Part shown: one piece after another, positions 37,385-46,088 of the stretch
Layout: every line of letters begins with the position of its first letter
How positions within the stretch are numbered: position 1 is the first letter of the stretch
Assembly (NCBI RefSeq): GCF_012927265.1
Contig: NZ_JABBGF010000004.1
Span: forward strand, 217,398 to 281,397
Reading direction: 5' to 3'
DNA: 64,000 bases
Source of the DNA: Chryseobacterium cheonjiense
GTDB lineage: Bacteria; Bacteroidota; Bacteroidia; Flavobacteriales; Weeksellaceae
The notes under the pieces: model-generated
What the model was told of the DNA's origin: nothing
Seen by the model: only the letters and a program-made list of their open reading frames with translations
Databases searched by the model: none
Program-made: the position numbers and the translations under genes

Positions 37385-38980
37385 ATGAAAAAACTAAAGT
37401 TGTTTTCATTAATAGCATTAAGTTCTACACTTGCATTAACCAGTTGCGGAGGATCTAATAATGGCGGCGGTACTAAAAAGTTTGTCAGCAAAACAGGTTG
37501 GAAACCAAACGAAAAACAAGGTTGGTTTTTTGCAGGAAAGCAACAAAAGCAGAAAGGTTGGCCGGGAATGGTATATGTAGAAGGTGGAACTTTTACAATG
37601 GGATTAGTGAAAGATGATGTTATGCACGATTGGAATAACTCACCGCGCAGAATGCAGGTAAGTTCGTTCTTTATCGGGGAAACTGAAATTACTAACTACG
37701 AATACCGCGAATACCTTACATGGTTGAAGTATGTATTCCCTCCAAGCGATCCTAGCTTCAAGGAAATCTACAACGGTGCTTTACCGGATACCTTATTGTG
37801 GGACAACAAATTATCTAGAAATGATTACAACGAGACGTATTTCCGTTCTCCGGAGTTTGATTACTACCCGGTAGTGGGCGTATCATGGACTCAGGCAAAC
37901 AGATATTGCGAATGGTTGTCTGACAGAGCTAATGAAAAAGCTTTGATGCAGGCCGGTATTATTGCTAAAGATTTGTACATCAACGAATCGAATAACCAAG
38001 GCGGAACTGCTTTCAATATGGATAAGTTCAAATCGAATGATCCTGAAATGCAGGGGTACATTAACGAAAAAAGAATGCAGCAAAAAACAGGTTTGAAAAC
38101 AACCAACCAACGATTGCTTGCTGCAAACAGAGCTCCGAACGCTGCTATGGTAACAAAATTCAGACTTCCAACAGAAGTAGAATGGGAATATGCAGCTTTA
38201 GGATTGGCTAAAAACAGAGAGTACAACCAATATATGGGCAAAACCCCTCAGATTGAAAAATTGAGAGGTACCAAAGGAAGAGAAAAAGGGATGTTCCTTG
38301 AAAACTTCAAAATGGGTGCTGGTGATTACTCCGGTATCGCAGGCTGGAAAAATGACGGATCTGCACAGACTTCTGATGTTAGACAATTTCCTTCCAATGA
38401 TCTTGGGATTTATGGTATGTACGGAAACGTTGCAGAATGGACGGCAGATGTATACAGACCAATCATTGATGAAGATTTTAGTGATTTCAACTATTACAGA
38501 GGAAATATGCCTCAGGCTATCGTAAGAAACGGAGACGGTACTTATAAGATGGTAGATGAAAATGGAATCAAGTATGATACTTTGGCAGATGGAAGATTAG
38601 TTTACAAAAACCTGCCGGGTCAGTTTGAAAGAGAAACCATCGCTGACTATAGAAACTATAGAGATGGCGACAGAATGTCTTCCTTAGATTACAGAAATGC
38701 TTCTGATTCAGCTTCTGCATATGATATGTACAATGCTCCTAAATCAAGATTTATTGTAGATGGTAGCGGTAAAGTAATATTACAGAAAGACAGAAAAGAA
38801 AGAACTTCTGGAGTTTCCAACGATATCAGAGTGGTAAAAGGAGGTTCTTGGCAAGATACAGCTTACTGGCTGGATCCGGGACAGAGAAGATATAAAAATG
38901 AAAATAAAGCATACGGATGGATTGGATTCCGTGTAGCTCAGGATGCAAGAGCAAACGATAAGAGTAGAACAAGAAGATAA
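37385..38980 (+). CDS. gldJ: Gliding motility lipoprotein GldJ
   Basis: GldJ is an outer-membrane-associated lipoprotein needed for gliding and for stable T9SS function. From the ATG at 37385 the product has 531 residues with a lipobox LTSC (Cys about 21). A formylglycine-generating-enzyme/sulfatase-modifying fold follows: MVYVEGGTFTMG, ETEITNYEYREYL, PVVGVSWTQANRYCEW, FRLPTEVEWEYAA, YGNVAEWTADVY and VVKGGSWQDTAYWL. The longer in-frame extension to 37295 lacks signal features and is rejected. It is divergent from porU across a 164-bp AT-rich gap. A strong terminator follows. Confidence 0.93.
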   Translation: MKKLKLFSLIALSSTLALTSCGGSNNGGGTKKFVSKTGWKPNEKQGWFFAGKQQKQKGWPGMVYVEGGTFTMGLVKDDVMHDWNNSPRRMQVSSFFIGETEITNYEYREYLTWLKYVFPPSDPSFKEIYNGALPDTLLWDNKLSRNDYNETYFRSPEFDYYPVVGVSWTQANRYCEWLSDRANEKALMQAGIIAKDLYINESNNQGGTAFNMDKFKSNDPEMQGYINEKRMQQKTGLKTTNQRLLAANRAPNAAMVTKFRLPTEVEWEYAALGLAKNREYNQYMGKTPQIEKLRGTKGREKGMFLENFKMGAGDYSGIAGWKNDGSAQTSDVRQFPSNDLGIYGMYGNVAEWTADVYRPIIDEDFSDFNYYRGNMPQAIVRNGDGTYKMVDENGIKYDTLADGRLVYKNLPGQFERETIADYRNYRDGDRMSSLDYRNASDSASAYDMYNAPKSRFIVDGSGKVILQKDRKERTSGVSNDIRVVKGGSWQDTAYWLDPGQRRYKNENKAYGWIGFRVAQDARANDKSRTRR

Positions 38981-39000
38981 TATTTATCAAAATAATTTTC

Positions 39001-39032
39001 AAAAAACCTTCCGGAATTCTGGAAGGTTTTTT
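39001..39032 (+). terminator. Terminator of gldJ
   Basis: A6CCTTCC and GGAAGGT6 form a 12-bp stem with an 8-nt loop and a U-run, 20 bp after the gldJ stop and immediately before the murF -7 box. Confidence 0.88.
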
Positions 39033-39039
39033 ATTTTTG
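39032..39039 (+). promoter_or_regulatory. -7 box directly before murF
   Basis: TATTTTTG ends 4 nt before the murF ATG and abuts the gldJ terminator. If used, the mRNA would be leaderless or nearly so. No -33 TTG was found at the expected distance. Confidence 0.4.
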
Positions 39040-39043
39040 AACT

Positions 39044-40315
39044 ATGAATACAGAACAGTTTTACCCTTTGTTTTTACAAGCTGCACATGTGGTTATCGAC
39101 AGCAGAAAAATCGAAAAGAATGATATTTTCTTCGCCTTTTCAGGAGAAAATTTCAATGCAGCCACTTTAGCTGAACAGGCGATTGACAGAGGTGCGCTGG
39201 CTGTGATTGTAGAACAGCAGGCATATGAAAATATAGAAAAGAATATTTTCTATGTTCCTTCAACGTTGGAATTTTTACAGGAACTCGCCATATACCATAG
39301 AAATAAACTTCAGATTCCTGTCATCGGCTTAACCGGCAGTAATGGAAAGACCACTACGAAAGAAATTATCCATGCCGTACTTTCTGAAAAATTTAATGTT
39401 CAGTATACCCGCGGAAATCTGAATAACCATATCGGAGTACCTTTAACTATACTTTCTATTAAACCGGAACATGAAATGGCAGTAATTGAGATGGGAGCCA
39501 ACCATCAGAAAGAAATTAAGTTTCTCTGCACGATCTCCCTGCCTGATTTCGGATATATAACCAATTTCGGAAAGGCGCATCTGGAAGGATTTGGTGGAGT
39601 GGAAGGTGTTATTAAAGGGAAGTCTGAACTGTACGATTATCTTAAATATAACCGCAAGACAATTGTTGTTAATGAAAATGATCCTATCCAGGTTGAAAAA
39701 ACTAAGGATTATTCGCCTAAAATCACTTTCGGAAATACAGCATCAAATTATCAGTTTGAATTGTTTTCGGAACAACATTTTGTAGGGCTGAAGTATAATG
39801 ATCAAAAAGCCGTTTCAAAGCTTACAGGCGAATATAATTTTACCAATCTTTGCGCAGCTGCAAGTCTTGGACTTCACTTCGGAATTGATTTTAAGAATAT
39901 CATTCGCGCTATTGAAAATTATACACCCACCAATATGCGATCTCAGATTGTAGAAAAAGGAAATAAGACACTGGTTTTAGATACGTATAATGCAAATCCG
40001 AGCTCAATGGCCGCTTCCATCAGGAACTTTGTTACATTCCGGGGTTCAAAGACGATCATCATTGGTGATATGCTGGAACTTGGTGATGAAAGTGAAAAAG
40101 AACACCGCAGTATTTTAGAGCTTGCTCATGAATTAGCATTCGATGAAATTATTACTGTAGGTAAAATCTTCAAAAGTGTTAATCACTCCCCTTTAAGCTT
40201 TGAAGATACAAATGCCTTAACAGAATATCTTAAGGTAAATAAAATACCCTCCAAAAATATCCTGCTGAAGGGTTCAAGAGGTATTGCTCTGGAAAAAGCA
40301 ATAGATTTTATTTAA
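39044..40315 (+). CDS. murF: UDP-N-acetylmuramoyl-tripeptide:D-alanyl-D-alanine ligase MurF
   Basis: MurF adds D-Ala-D-Ala to the UDP-MurNAc tripeptide, the last cytosolic step of peptidoglycan precursor synthesis. The 423 residues match the family. An N-terminal UDP-binding part (VIDSRKIEKNDIFFAF) precedes the Mur-ligase central domain with P-loop GLTGSNGKTTTK (95-106). The conserved NHIGVPLT and EMGANHQKEI segments follow, and the C-terminal domain has LDTYNANPSSM and GDMLELGDES. It overlaps the convergent Nudix gene by 8 bp. Confidence 0.95.
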   Translation: MNTEQFYPLFLQAAHVVIDSRKIEKNDIFFAFSGENFNAATLAEQAIDRGALAVIVEQQAYENIEKNIFYVPSTLEFLQELAIYHRNKLQIPVIGLTGSNGKTTTKEIIHAVLSEKFNVQYTRGNLNNHIGVPLTILSIKPEHEMAVIEMGANHQKEIKFLCTISLPDFGYITNFGKAHLEGFGGVEGVIKGKSELYDYLKYNRKTIVVNENDPIQVEKTKDYSPKITFGNTASNYQFELFSEQHFVGLKYNDQKAVSKLTGEYNFTNLCAAASLGLHFGIDFKNIIRAIENYTPTNMRSQIVEKGNKTLVLDTYNANPSSMAASIRNFVTFRGSKTIIIGDMLELGDESEKEHRSILELAHELAFDEIITVGKIFKSVNHSPLSFEDTNALTEYLKVNKIPSKNILLKGSRGIALEKAIDFI

Positions 40316-40919
40316 ATTTTTTGTTCCAGAATTCTCGTATGATAAGTCTGATATTTTTGAAGGTGCTTGGAAAGACTTCTTCTTCGATCTGAAGGGTGTT
40401 TTTCCAGGCAACTTCTGTAATACCTTCTTCGATCTGTGGTTTTGAAGTATCTTCACCATCGAAATTCATTTCAAACCAATGGGTGCATTTCAGTACTTTA
40501 TCACCATTTCTTTCAATATAAATATGATAGGTCGTGTTGATGAAGCTTAGCAGTTCTACATTCTGCAATCCTGTTTCTTCTTCAATTTCCCTTACGGCAG
40601 ATTCTTCACGGGATTCCCCCTTTTCCATTTTTCCTTTCGGAAGGTCCCATTTTCCAAGTCTTTTTATGAAAAGAATATCACCATCAGGATTACTCACAAT
40701 ACCTCCGGCAGCTTCTATAATTCTGAAAAGTTTCTGAAACTCCTGCCATATCTCGTTGATATTCTCTCCGAAAACATTTAATTCCTTTACAGATGTATTT
40801 TCAAGAAGATCAAGAGCGATCTCAAGGCTTGTGACGTTTTCGTATCCAAGCGTTTTTTCTAAGTTTTCAGATTGCTTAGACAACAGTAATTTTTTTTCGT
40901 TCACAAAAACTTTATACAT
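40308..40919 (-). CDS. Nudix hydrolase
   Basis: A 203-residue soluble protein with a complete Nudix box at about 96-118: Gly96, then EKGES, REIEEE and TGL in the GX5EX7REUXEEXGU spacing. It is preceded by the WDLPKGK strand. An extra N-terminal region of about 70 residues is present. Nudix enzymes cleave nucleoside diphosphates linked to another group; the substrate is not readable. A TATTTTTG box on the minus strand (40947-40954) may be its promoter. It is divergent from the SRPBCC gene across 39 bp. Confidence 0.88.
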   Translation of the reverse strand: MYKVFVNEKKLLLSKQSENLEKTLGYENVTSLEIALDLLENTSVKELNVFGENINEIWQEFQKLFRIIEAAGGIVSNPDGDILFIKRLGKWDLPKGKMEKGESREESAVREIEEETGLQNVELLSFINTTYHIYIERNGDKVLKCTHWFEMNFDGEDTSKPQIEEGITEVAWKNTLQIEEEVFPSTFKNIRLIIREFWNKKFK

Positions 40920-40958
40920 ATATTTGTAAGAATTAAGAATTTAATACAAAAATAAAAA

Positions 40959-41348
40959 ATGAATTTAGAAGGACGAAAGATTATTGTGAATAAATCATCT
41001 AAAGACCTGGTAGAAATACTGAAATCTCCTGAAAATTACAAAGATTTCATGCCGGATGGTTTACAGAAGTTTGAAACGAGAGAAGACGGATTTAAATTCG
41101 GATTGCAGGGGATGCCGGAAATTGCTCTGAAAATTGATGAAGTAACCGATGAAAAGGCAGTTTTGAAGTCTGCAAGTTCCAGCCTTGATTTTTCACTGAC
41201 TGCTGCTTTGCATCCTCTTAATGAAAATCAGACAGAAGTGCAGATGCTGTTTGAAGGAAAGTTTAATCCGTTTATCAAAATGATGGTGGAAAAGCCCCTT
41301 CAGAACTTTATCAATACCCTTACCGATAAGATTGAAGCTTATAAATAA
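40959..41348 (+). CDS. SRPBCC (START-like) family protein
   Basis: A 129-residue soluble protein with the compact helix-grip pattern of the SRPBCC superfamily. An N-terminal strand and helix (RKIIVNKSSKDLVEILKSPENYKDFMP) lead into a run of beta-strands and a long C-terminal helix (MMVEKPLQNFINTLTDKIEAYK). Members bind small hydrophobic ligands; no ligand can be inferred. A TATATTTG box at 40919-40926 could be the promoter. A terminator follows 2 bp after the stop. Confidence 0.75.
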   Translation: MNLEGRKIIVNKSSKDLVEILKSPENYKDFMPDGLQKFETREDGFKFGLQGMPEIALKIDEVTDEKAVLKSASSSLDFSLTAALHPLNENQTEVQMLFEGKFNPFIKMMVEKPLQNFINTLTDKIEAYK

Positions 41349-41350
41349 TC

Positions 41351-41378
41351 AAACCTCCTCAAATGGAGGTTTTTTTTA
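41351..41378. terminator. Bidirectional terminator between SRPBCC gene and anmK
   Basis: AAACCTCC and GGAGGTTT (8 bp, 6-nt loop) with a run of T on the plus strand. It fills the 27-bp gap between convergent stops and touches the anmK stop codon. Confidence 0.8.
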
Positions 41379-42419
41379 TGCAATAATTCCCGAACTGTGA
41401 TCGTACGGGCTTCCGGTTGCTGATGACAGGACATTAATACTATTGTTTATCCTGAGAACGCCCATTAATGCAAAAATCAAGGCTTCTTTGAAATCAATGA
41501 TTTCTTTTTCCGGGATCATAATTTCTGCCTGTGTTTTGGAACTGATTTTTTCAATTAAATATTGATTGTACGTTCCGCCGCCTGTTACAAGCACATTTTT
41601 TAGACGGTTTTTATTAATCACCTCAGCAATCTGCTGGGCTGCATGTTCGGTAAATGTTGCTAAGGCATCCAAACTGTCGACATTCTCAAGTCTTGGGAAT
41701 ATATTTTCGTTACACCATTCAATTCCTAAAGATTTAGGATGTGGCTGATGATAAAAGGGTAATGAATTTAATGCGGAAAGAAGGCCTTCATTGATATTTC
41801 CATTTCTGGCTAAATTTCCGTTTTCATCAAAATCTTTATTTAAATGTTGAGCCAGTTTATTAAGAACAATATTTACCGGTGCAATGTCGAAAGCAATTCT
41901 TTTGCCTTCAGATTGTAATGAAATATTTGAAAAACCACCAAGGTTGAGGCAGGCATCGTATTCGGGGAAAAGAAGTTCATCACCAATCGGCACAAGAGGC
42001 GCTCCGTTACCGCCCATCAGAACATCCTGGCTTCTGAAATCGTAAACAACAGGAATACCTGTTTCCAGCTTAATTGCTCTGCCGTCACCGATCTGAAGGG
42101 TGAATTTCTTTTGAGGCTGATGATAAACCGTGTGTCCATGCGAAGCAATGAGATCAATATTTTTCAGTTTATGTTTTTCAATAAAGTTTTTTACGGTTTT
42201 ACCTAGAAAAAAACCATATTCAGAATGTAATCCCAATAATTGTTCAGCAGGGAGATCTATTGCGTGGTTCAGCTGATGATGCAGAGTGTCGGAATATAAA
42301 ACAGTTTCGGCTTTAATAATTTCAAAACTCCAGGAATAACCTTTTACAAATCTTACAAAACAAATATCCAGGCCGTCTAAGCTTGTTCCGGACATTAATC
42401 CTATCACGTGCCAGATCAT
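41376..42419 (-). CDS. anmK: Anhydro-N-acetylmuramic acid kinase AnmK
   Basis: AnmK cleaves the anhydro ring of 1,6-anhydroMurNAc and phosphorylates it, for recycling of cell-wall muramic acid. The 347 residues match the family. The N-terminal GTSLDGLD (11-18) phosphate loop, IASHGHTVYHQP and LQIGDGRAIK, VVYDFRSQDVLMGGNGAPLVP and a second glycine loop NVLVTGGGTYNQYL are all visible. It starts 5 nt after lptC ends, so it is in the same transcript as lptC and the outer-membrane protein gene. Confidence 0.93.
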   Translation of the reverse strand: MIWHVIGLMSGTSLDGLDICFVRFVKGYSWSFEIIKAETVLYSDTLHHQLNHAIDLPAEQLLGLHSEYGFFLGKTVKNFIEKHKLKNIDLIASHGHTVYHQPQKKFTLQIGDGRAIKLETGIPVVYDFRSQDVLMGGNGAPLVPIGDELLFPEYDACLNLGGFSNISLQSEGKRIAFDIAPVNIVLNKLAQHLNKDFDENGNLARNGNINEGLLSALNSLPFYHQPHPKSLGIEWCNENIFPRLENVDSLDALATFTEHAAQQIAEVINKNRLKNVLVTGGGTYNQYLIEKISSKTQAEIMIPEKEIIDFKEALIFALMGVLRINNSINVLSSATGSPYDHSSGIIA

Positions 42420-42424
42420 ATAAA

Positions 42425-43018
42425 CTACTTTTGATTTTCAGAAAGTTTATCGGTTGTAAAATCTCCCGAATTCTGATAAAATACGTATTCGGAAAAGTCA
42501 TCTTTCGCAGTCATTCCATGTGCTCCGATAAGTGTGGAACCGTCTTTCATGGTTACATATACGGTATCACGGGTATAGATTCTTTTTTTTCGCTGATCCC
42601 AGAATACAGTCTGCATGGCAAACCGGTCATTTTCGTTTGTTGTAATTCTTACATCACCTCTTGCCTCATAGAATTGTTTGTAATCGTAGAACTTGGCATA
42701 TTTGGCTTTAATCGTCCCCGGGGTTTTAGGCTTCTTTTTATCGAAAAAGAGAATGTCAATTCCTTTTCTTGCCACGGTATAAGGGCTGTCGATAAGCTCA
42801 TATTTTTCAATGATCGGAGCCTTCGCGCGCATTGTCACAAAACCTGAATCCCGCTGGATAATATTGGCGTTATTGATGATTTGTGATGCAAAGTTTTTAT
42901 TGTTTTTACCCTTATTATTGGTGAGGTCTTCTTCACAGGATGTTACCATAAAAAATATAGCACAACTAAAAAGGTATGCTATATTTTTTTTATATGATAT
43001 GTTTCTGAGAAACTTCAT
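42425..43018 (-). CDS. lptC: LPS export protein LptC
   Basis: LptC is the single-span bridge component that passes lipopolysaccharide from LptBFG to LptA. From the ATG at 43018 it has 197 residues. A hydrophobic segment ends in VTSC (Cys28), so it may be a lipoprotein, as often in Bacteroidetes. A beta-jellyroll follows with the family's stepwise strands: YELIDSPYTVARKGIDILFFD, AKYAKFYDYKQFYEARGDVRI and FWDQRKKRIYT. The start at 43069 reads into the upstream gene and is rejected. The gene starts 1 nt after the outer-membrane protein gene ends. Confidence 0.85.
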   Translation of the reverse strand: MKFLRNISYKKNIAYLFSCAIFFMVTSCEEDLTNNKGKNNKNFASQIINNANIIQRDSGFVTMRAKAPIIEKYELIDSPYTVARKGIDILFFDKKKPKTPGTIKAKYAKFYDYKQFYEARGDVRITTNENDRFAMQTVFWDQRKKRIYTRDTVYVTMKDGSTLIGAHGMTAKDDFSEYVFYQNSGDFTTDKLSENQK

Positions 43019-43019
43019 G

Positions 43020-44306
43020 CTAGTTGTATAGAGTCTTTCTGAACCATTTATCTGCAAAATTGAACCCAACTTTGAGATTAATATAATTTTGGTTAATGAG
43101 GTTATTCTTAAGTGTTCCTCTTTTTCCTACCTCAATCCCGAGCTCAAGTCCGCTCATTCTTGTTATGCTGCTGTTTTTGAATGGAAGAAGAACCCCTCCG
43201 GAAACCCCGAATTTATTGATGTTCTGTCCTGCAATCTGCAGGTTTCCTTTTTCATAAAAAGCTCCGTAACGGTATACAATTCTGGAAAAATAACTTCTGA
43301 AGTTGTTATAATTCGGTAGGTACCATCCTCCTGCAGAAATTCTGTAAGAATCCTGAAGATCCAGAGACTGTCCGAAATAGGCAATGCTTTCTCCTTTTTT
43401 ATAGTCTCCCTGAACGGATAAAAACCATTTGTTCTCTTCACCATATCCAACCCCTACAGAAGCCTGGAGAGGCATAAGATTTTTAGAGCTTATAGATTTT
43501 CTTTCTATTGGACTTTCGTTGGCTTTTGTCGTTTGGCCGGCATCAGAATAATAATAAGTACTGTTCAGGTAATCGGTGGTCATATTGCTCGTATTACCGA
43601 AAGTTGTGGTTGCACCAATTGTAAGTTTTCTGTCGGTACTCGTATTCAGGTTCTGATAGCTTGCTCCCAGCGTAAAGTTGAAATTTTTAATGCTGTTTTT
43701 GGTTTCATATCCATTAATAAGCTCTGCATTGGAATATGCAAGTTCATTAAGATCATACAGGTTTCCAAAATAATAATTGGCTCGGACTCCTACTGCAAAT
43801 TTATCATTGACTTTATAGCCTAATGCGATCTGAGCGGTATTCAACGTTCCGCTTCCTTTGAATCTGTTTGCTACCGTCACACCGGTTTCCACATCTGTAT
43901 CCGTATGAACAATTTCATAGCTCTTAGAACTGTAAGGCTGGTAAGAAAGACCCATCTTCAATTTTGGAGATAGTGGGAAAGCCAGTGAAATATTGGATAA
44001 ATACGTAGAATGTTTGGTAGACTTTGTATTGTTATAATCTGTTTTGAAGTAATTGTTTTCGTTGGTAGCTTCCAGCTTAATACTGGTAAGCTCGAAATTG
44101 GCATTGTTTGCAGGGTTTGCAAAGTTAAAATTACTGGTAAAATCGCTTATGAAAGCGGTAGATATACCTCCCATAGAGGAAGTTTCGATCGTATTATCAT
44201 ATTTAATATCTCCGATTCCGTAGGTCGCATAAGGTGAATTACTCAGATTCTGCGCGTTTAGGAAGTATCCGACTGATATTAATGATAGTACAAAGATTTT
44301 TTTCAT
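43020..44306 (-). CDS. Outer-membrane beta-barrel protein, lptC operon
   Basis: A 428-residue protein with a signal peptide ending at FLNAQ and then NLSNSPYATYGIGDI. The rest is made of alternating amphipathic strands with aromatic ends, consistent with a 14-strand FadL-like barrel (for example MGGISTAFISDFTSNFNFANPANN near the N-terminus). In other Bacteroidetes a similar protein is encoded near lptC. The transported molecule is unknown. It is the first gene of the three-gene unit with lptC and anmK. Confidence 0.75.
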   Translation of the reverse strand: MKKIFVLSLISVGYFLNAQNLSNSPYATYGIGDIKYDNTIETSSMGGISTAFISDFTSNFNFANPANNANFELTSIKLEATNENNYFKTDYNNTKSTKHSTYLSNISLAFPLSPKLKMGLSYQPYSSKSYEIVHTDTDVETGVTVANRFKGSGTLNTAQIALGYKVNDKFAVGVRANYYFGNLYDLNELAYSNAELINGYETKNSIKNFNFTLGASYQNLNTSTDRKLTIGATTTFGNTSNMTTDYLNSTYYYSDAGQTTKANESPIERKSISSKNLMPLQASVGVGYGEENKWFLSVQGDYKKGESIAYFGQSLDLQDSYRISAGGWYLPNYNNFRSYFSRIVYRYGAFYEKGNLQIAGQNINKFGVSGGVLLPFKNSSITRMSGLELGIEVGKRGTLKNNLINQNYINLKVGFNFADKWFRKTLYN

Positions 44307-44546
44307 TCTTTATTTTTAAAACAATGCGCAAATATCTTAAATATTAATGAATTGTAAAAATTATAAGAGGTTAAAGTTTGTTAAGGACGATGAATAGATA
44401 TAATATTGATGAATGGTGAGTTGCCAATCGCTTGCTTGTGAATTTTTCCGCATATCTATATATACATGATAGAAGTTCACAGCTGATCAGAACACAAAAT
44501 TCATTTATGAAGTAAAAAATCACATTCTACGAATTACAAATTTCTT

Positions 44547-44554
44547 TATCTTTG
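44547..44554 (+). promoter_or_regulatory. -7 box directly before holB
   Basis: TATCTTTG is followed by AGGC and the holB ATG, the same 4-nt spacing as at murF and the FUSC gene. No -33 TTG at the usual spacing. The rest of 44307-44546 is AT-rich with nothing recognised. Confidence 0.4.
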
Positions 44555-44558
44555 AGGC

Positions 44559-45677
44559 ATGAATTGGGAGAACATTGCCGGACAGGAAAATCTGAAAAAG
44601 CTTCTGAGAGAAAGTATTGCCGAAAACAGAGTGAGCCACGCCCAGCTTTTCGTAGGGAAGGAAGGGTACGGAACGTTGCCTATGGCTCTGGCATATGCCA
44701 AAGAAATTTTAAGCAGTGAAAATGAACATGCCGCTTCAAAAGTAGAACATCTTAATCATCTTGATCTTCATTTCAGCTTTCCGGTTTTTACCGATAACAG
44801 AAATTCTTTAAGCAAAAACAAATTTGAAGAATTCCGGGAGATGGTTATGAACTCTCCTTATTCCAGCTACGATGACTGGACTGCCTTTTTGGAATCAGAA
44901 AATAAGCAGCTTTTTATTTCTGCTGATGAAGTTGATGACCAGAACCAGAAATTTTCATTAAAAAGTTTCGAAGGGGGAACCAAAATTCTCATTGTTTGGC
45001 GTGCTGACAAGATGAACGTTGCGGCAGCCAACAAATTCCTGAAGTTTTTAGAAGAACCTCCTGCAAAAACCGTTATTATTCTTACCGCAGAAAGTACCAA
45101 CGATATTCTTCCGACCATTCTTTCCAGAACCCAGATTGTTGAAGTTCCTAGAATTAATGATGAAGATATCGAAGCATATCTGAAAATAAATTTCAATGTT
45201 TCTCAGGATAAAACAGGAGAGATCATCCATCAGGCACAGGGAGATCTTAATGCTGCTCTGAAGCTGATGCAGTCGGGAAATAAAAGTGATGAGTTTGAAA
45301 AGCTTTTTATTCAGTGGGTGAGGGATGCTTTTATGGTTAAGAAAAAACCGGAATTCCTGAAAAGCATTATTTTCTGGGCCAGAGAAATTGCAGGCTGGAA
45401 CCGGGAAAAGCAAAAGAATTTTCTTAATTACTGCTCGGAAATTTTCAGGCTTGCTCTTCTGCAGAATTACCAGTCGGAAGATCTGGTTTACAAAAAAATT
45501 GATGCCAATGGATTCAACTGGGTCGGATTTTCAAAATTCATCAGCGGAGCCAATATCGAAAGTATCCTGGAAGAAATAAGTACTGCTGATCTGCATCTTA
45601 CCAGAAACGGAAACCCGAAAATCGTATGGACCGATCTGGGAATAAAACTATCGAGGTACATTCATAAAAATGCATAA
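44559..45677 (+). CDS. holB: DNA polymerase III subunit delta'
   Basis: The delta' subunit is part of the clamp loader that places the sliding clamp on DNA. The 372 residues start with NWENIAGQENLKKLLRESI and VSHAQLFVGKEGYGTLPMALAYA, where the Walker A is degenerate (no GKT), as expected for a non-ATPase delta'. Sensor and hinge segments follow: WRADKMNVAAANKFLKFLEEPPAKTVIILT and ILPTILSRTQIVEVP, carrying the SRx arginine motif. The four-Cys zinc module of enterobacterial proteins is absent. The C-terminal domain is helical. Confidence 0.9.
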   Translation: MNWENIAGQENLKKLLRESIAENRVSHAQLFVGKEGYGTLPMALAYAKEILSSENEHAASKVEHLNHLDLHFSFPVFTDNRNSLSKNKFEEFREMVMNSPYSSYDDWTAFLESENKQLFISADEVDDQNQKFSLKSFEGGTKILIVWRADKMNVAAANKFLKFLEEPPAKTVIILTAESTNDILPTILSRTQIVEVPRINDEDIEAYLKINFNVSQDKTGEIIHQAQGDLNAALKLMQSGNKSDEFEKLFIQWVRDAFMVKKKPEFLKSIIFWAREIAGWNREKQKNFLNYCSEIFRLALLQNYQSEDLVYKKIDANGFNWVGFSKFISGANIESILEEISTADLHLTRNGNPKIVWTDLGIKLSRYIHKNA

Positions 45678-45680
45678 AAA

Positions 45681-45700
45681 ATCCGACTGTAAGGTCGGAT
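45681..45700. terminator. Terminator between holB and a convergent small gene
   Basis: ATCCGAC and GTCGGAT pair (7 bp, 6-nt loop), flanked by A-rich and T-rich sequence (CTTATTTTT), 3 bp after the holB stop. Confidence 0.75.
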
Positions 45701-45713
45701 CTTATTTTTACAG

Positions 45714-45938
45714 TTAAGCAGTTTTCTTTGCTTTTTTCTCTTTAGAACCATTTGTTTTGATTCTGTTTTGGGCTGTAGATTCTTTTTTTTCACAGCCTTT
45801 GTGATATTCGGCATTGGCTTTTTTGTCTGCTGCAGAACAATGCTTTTTATCTTTTCCTGCACAACATCCTTCTTTTTCCTGTGCGAAATTTAAAGTGAAT
45901 ACGCTTAAGAGCGCTAAAATTGAAATTGCTTTTTTCAT
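45714..45938 (-). CDS. Small exported Cys/His/Lys-rich protein
   Basis: A 74-residue product from the ATG at 45938. A signal peptide (MKKAISILALLSVFTLNFAQ) leaves a mature chain of about 55 residues with CC, HC and HKGC motifs and many lysines. The longer reading from 46031 adds an unlikely N-terminus. The Cys/His spacing suggests metal binding in the periplasm, which is inference; I recognise no family. The C-terminus (SKEKKAKKTA) is strongly basic. Confidence 0.6.
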   Translation of the reverse strand: MKKAISILALLSVFTLNFAQEKEGCCAGKDKKHCSAADKKANAEYHKGCEKKESTAQNRIKTNGSKEKKAKKTA

Positions 45939-46025
45939 CTGATATTTTCTAACACTCAAATATAATAAATTCAGAGTATTAGATTTAGCCAATATTAAAA
46001 ATAGATTAAATTTAACATAATATTC

Positions 46026-46065
46026 AATCAATCGTTTGATTTATTAAAAAACCGTTGTACATTTG
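46026..46065 (+). promoter_or_regulatory. Promoter of the TetR-efflux operon with overlapping dyad operator
   Basis: TTG at 46036-46038 and TACATTTG at 46058-46065 are 19 bp apart, a full consensus promoter. The inverted repeat AATCAA / TTGATT (46026-46041, 4-bp spacer) covers the -33 element. A TetR-type repressor bound there would block the polymerase, which fits autoregulation by the first gene. Confidence 0.65.
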
Positions 46066-46088
46066 CATTCTCAAAATGAGAGTAAAAA

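Noticed and set aside
42383..42847. 154-residue plus-strand reading opposite lptC/anmK
   Set aside because: It is the antisense shadow of two well-supported genes and has no family signature.
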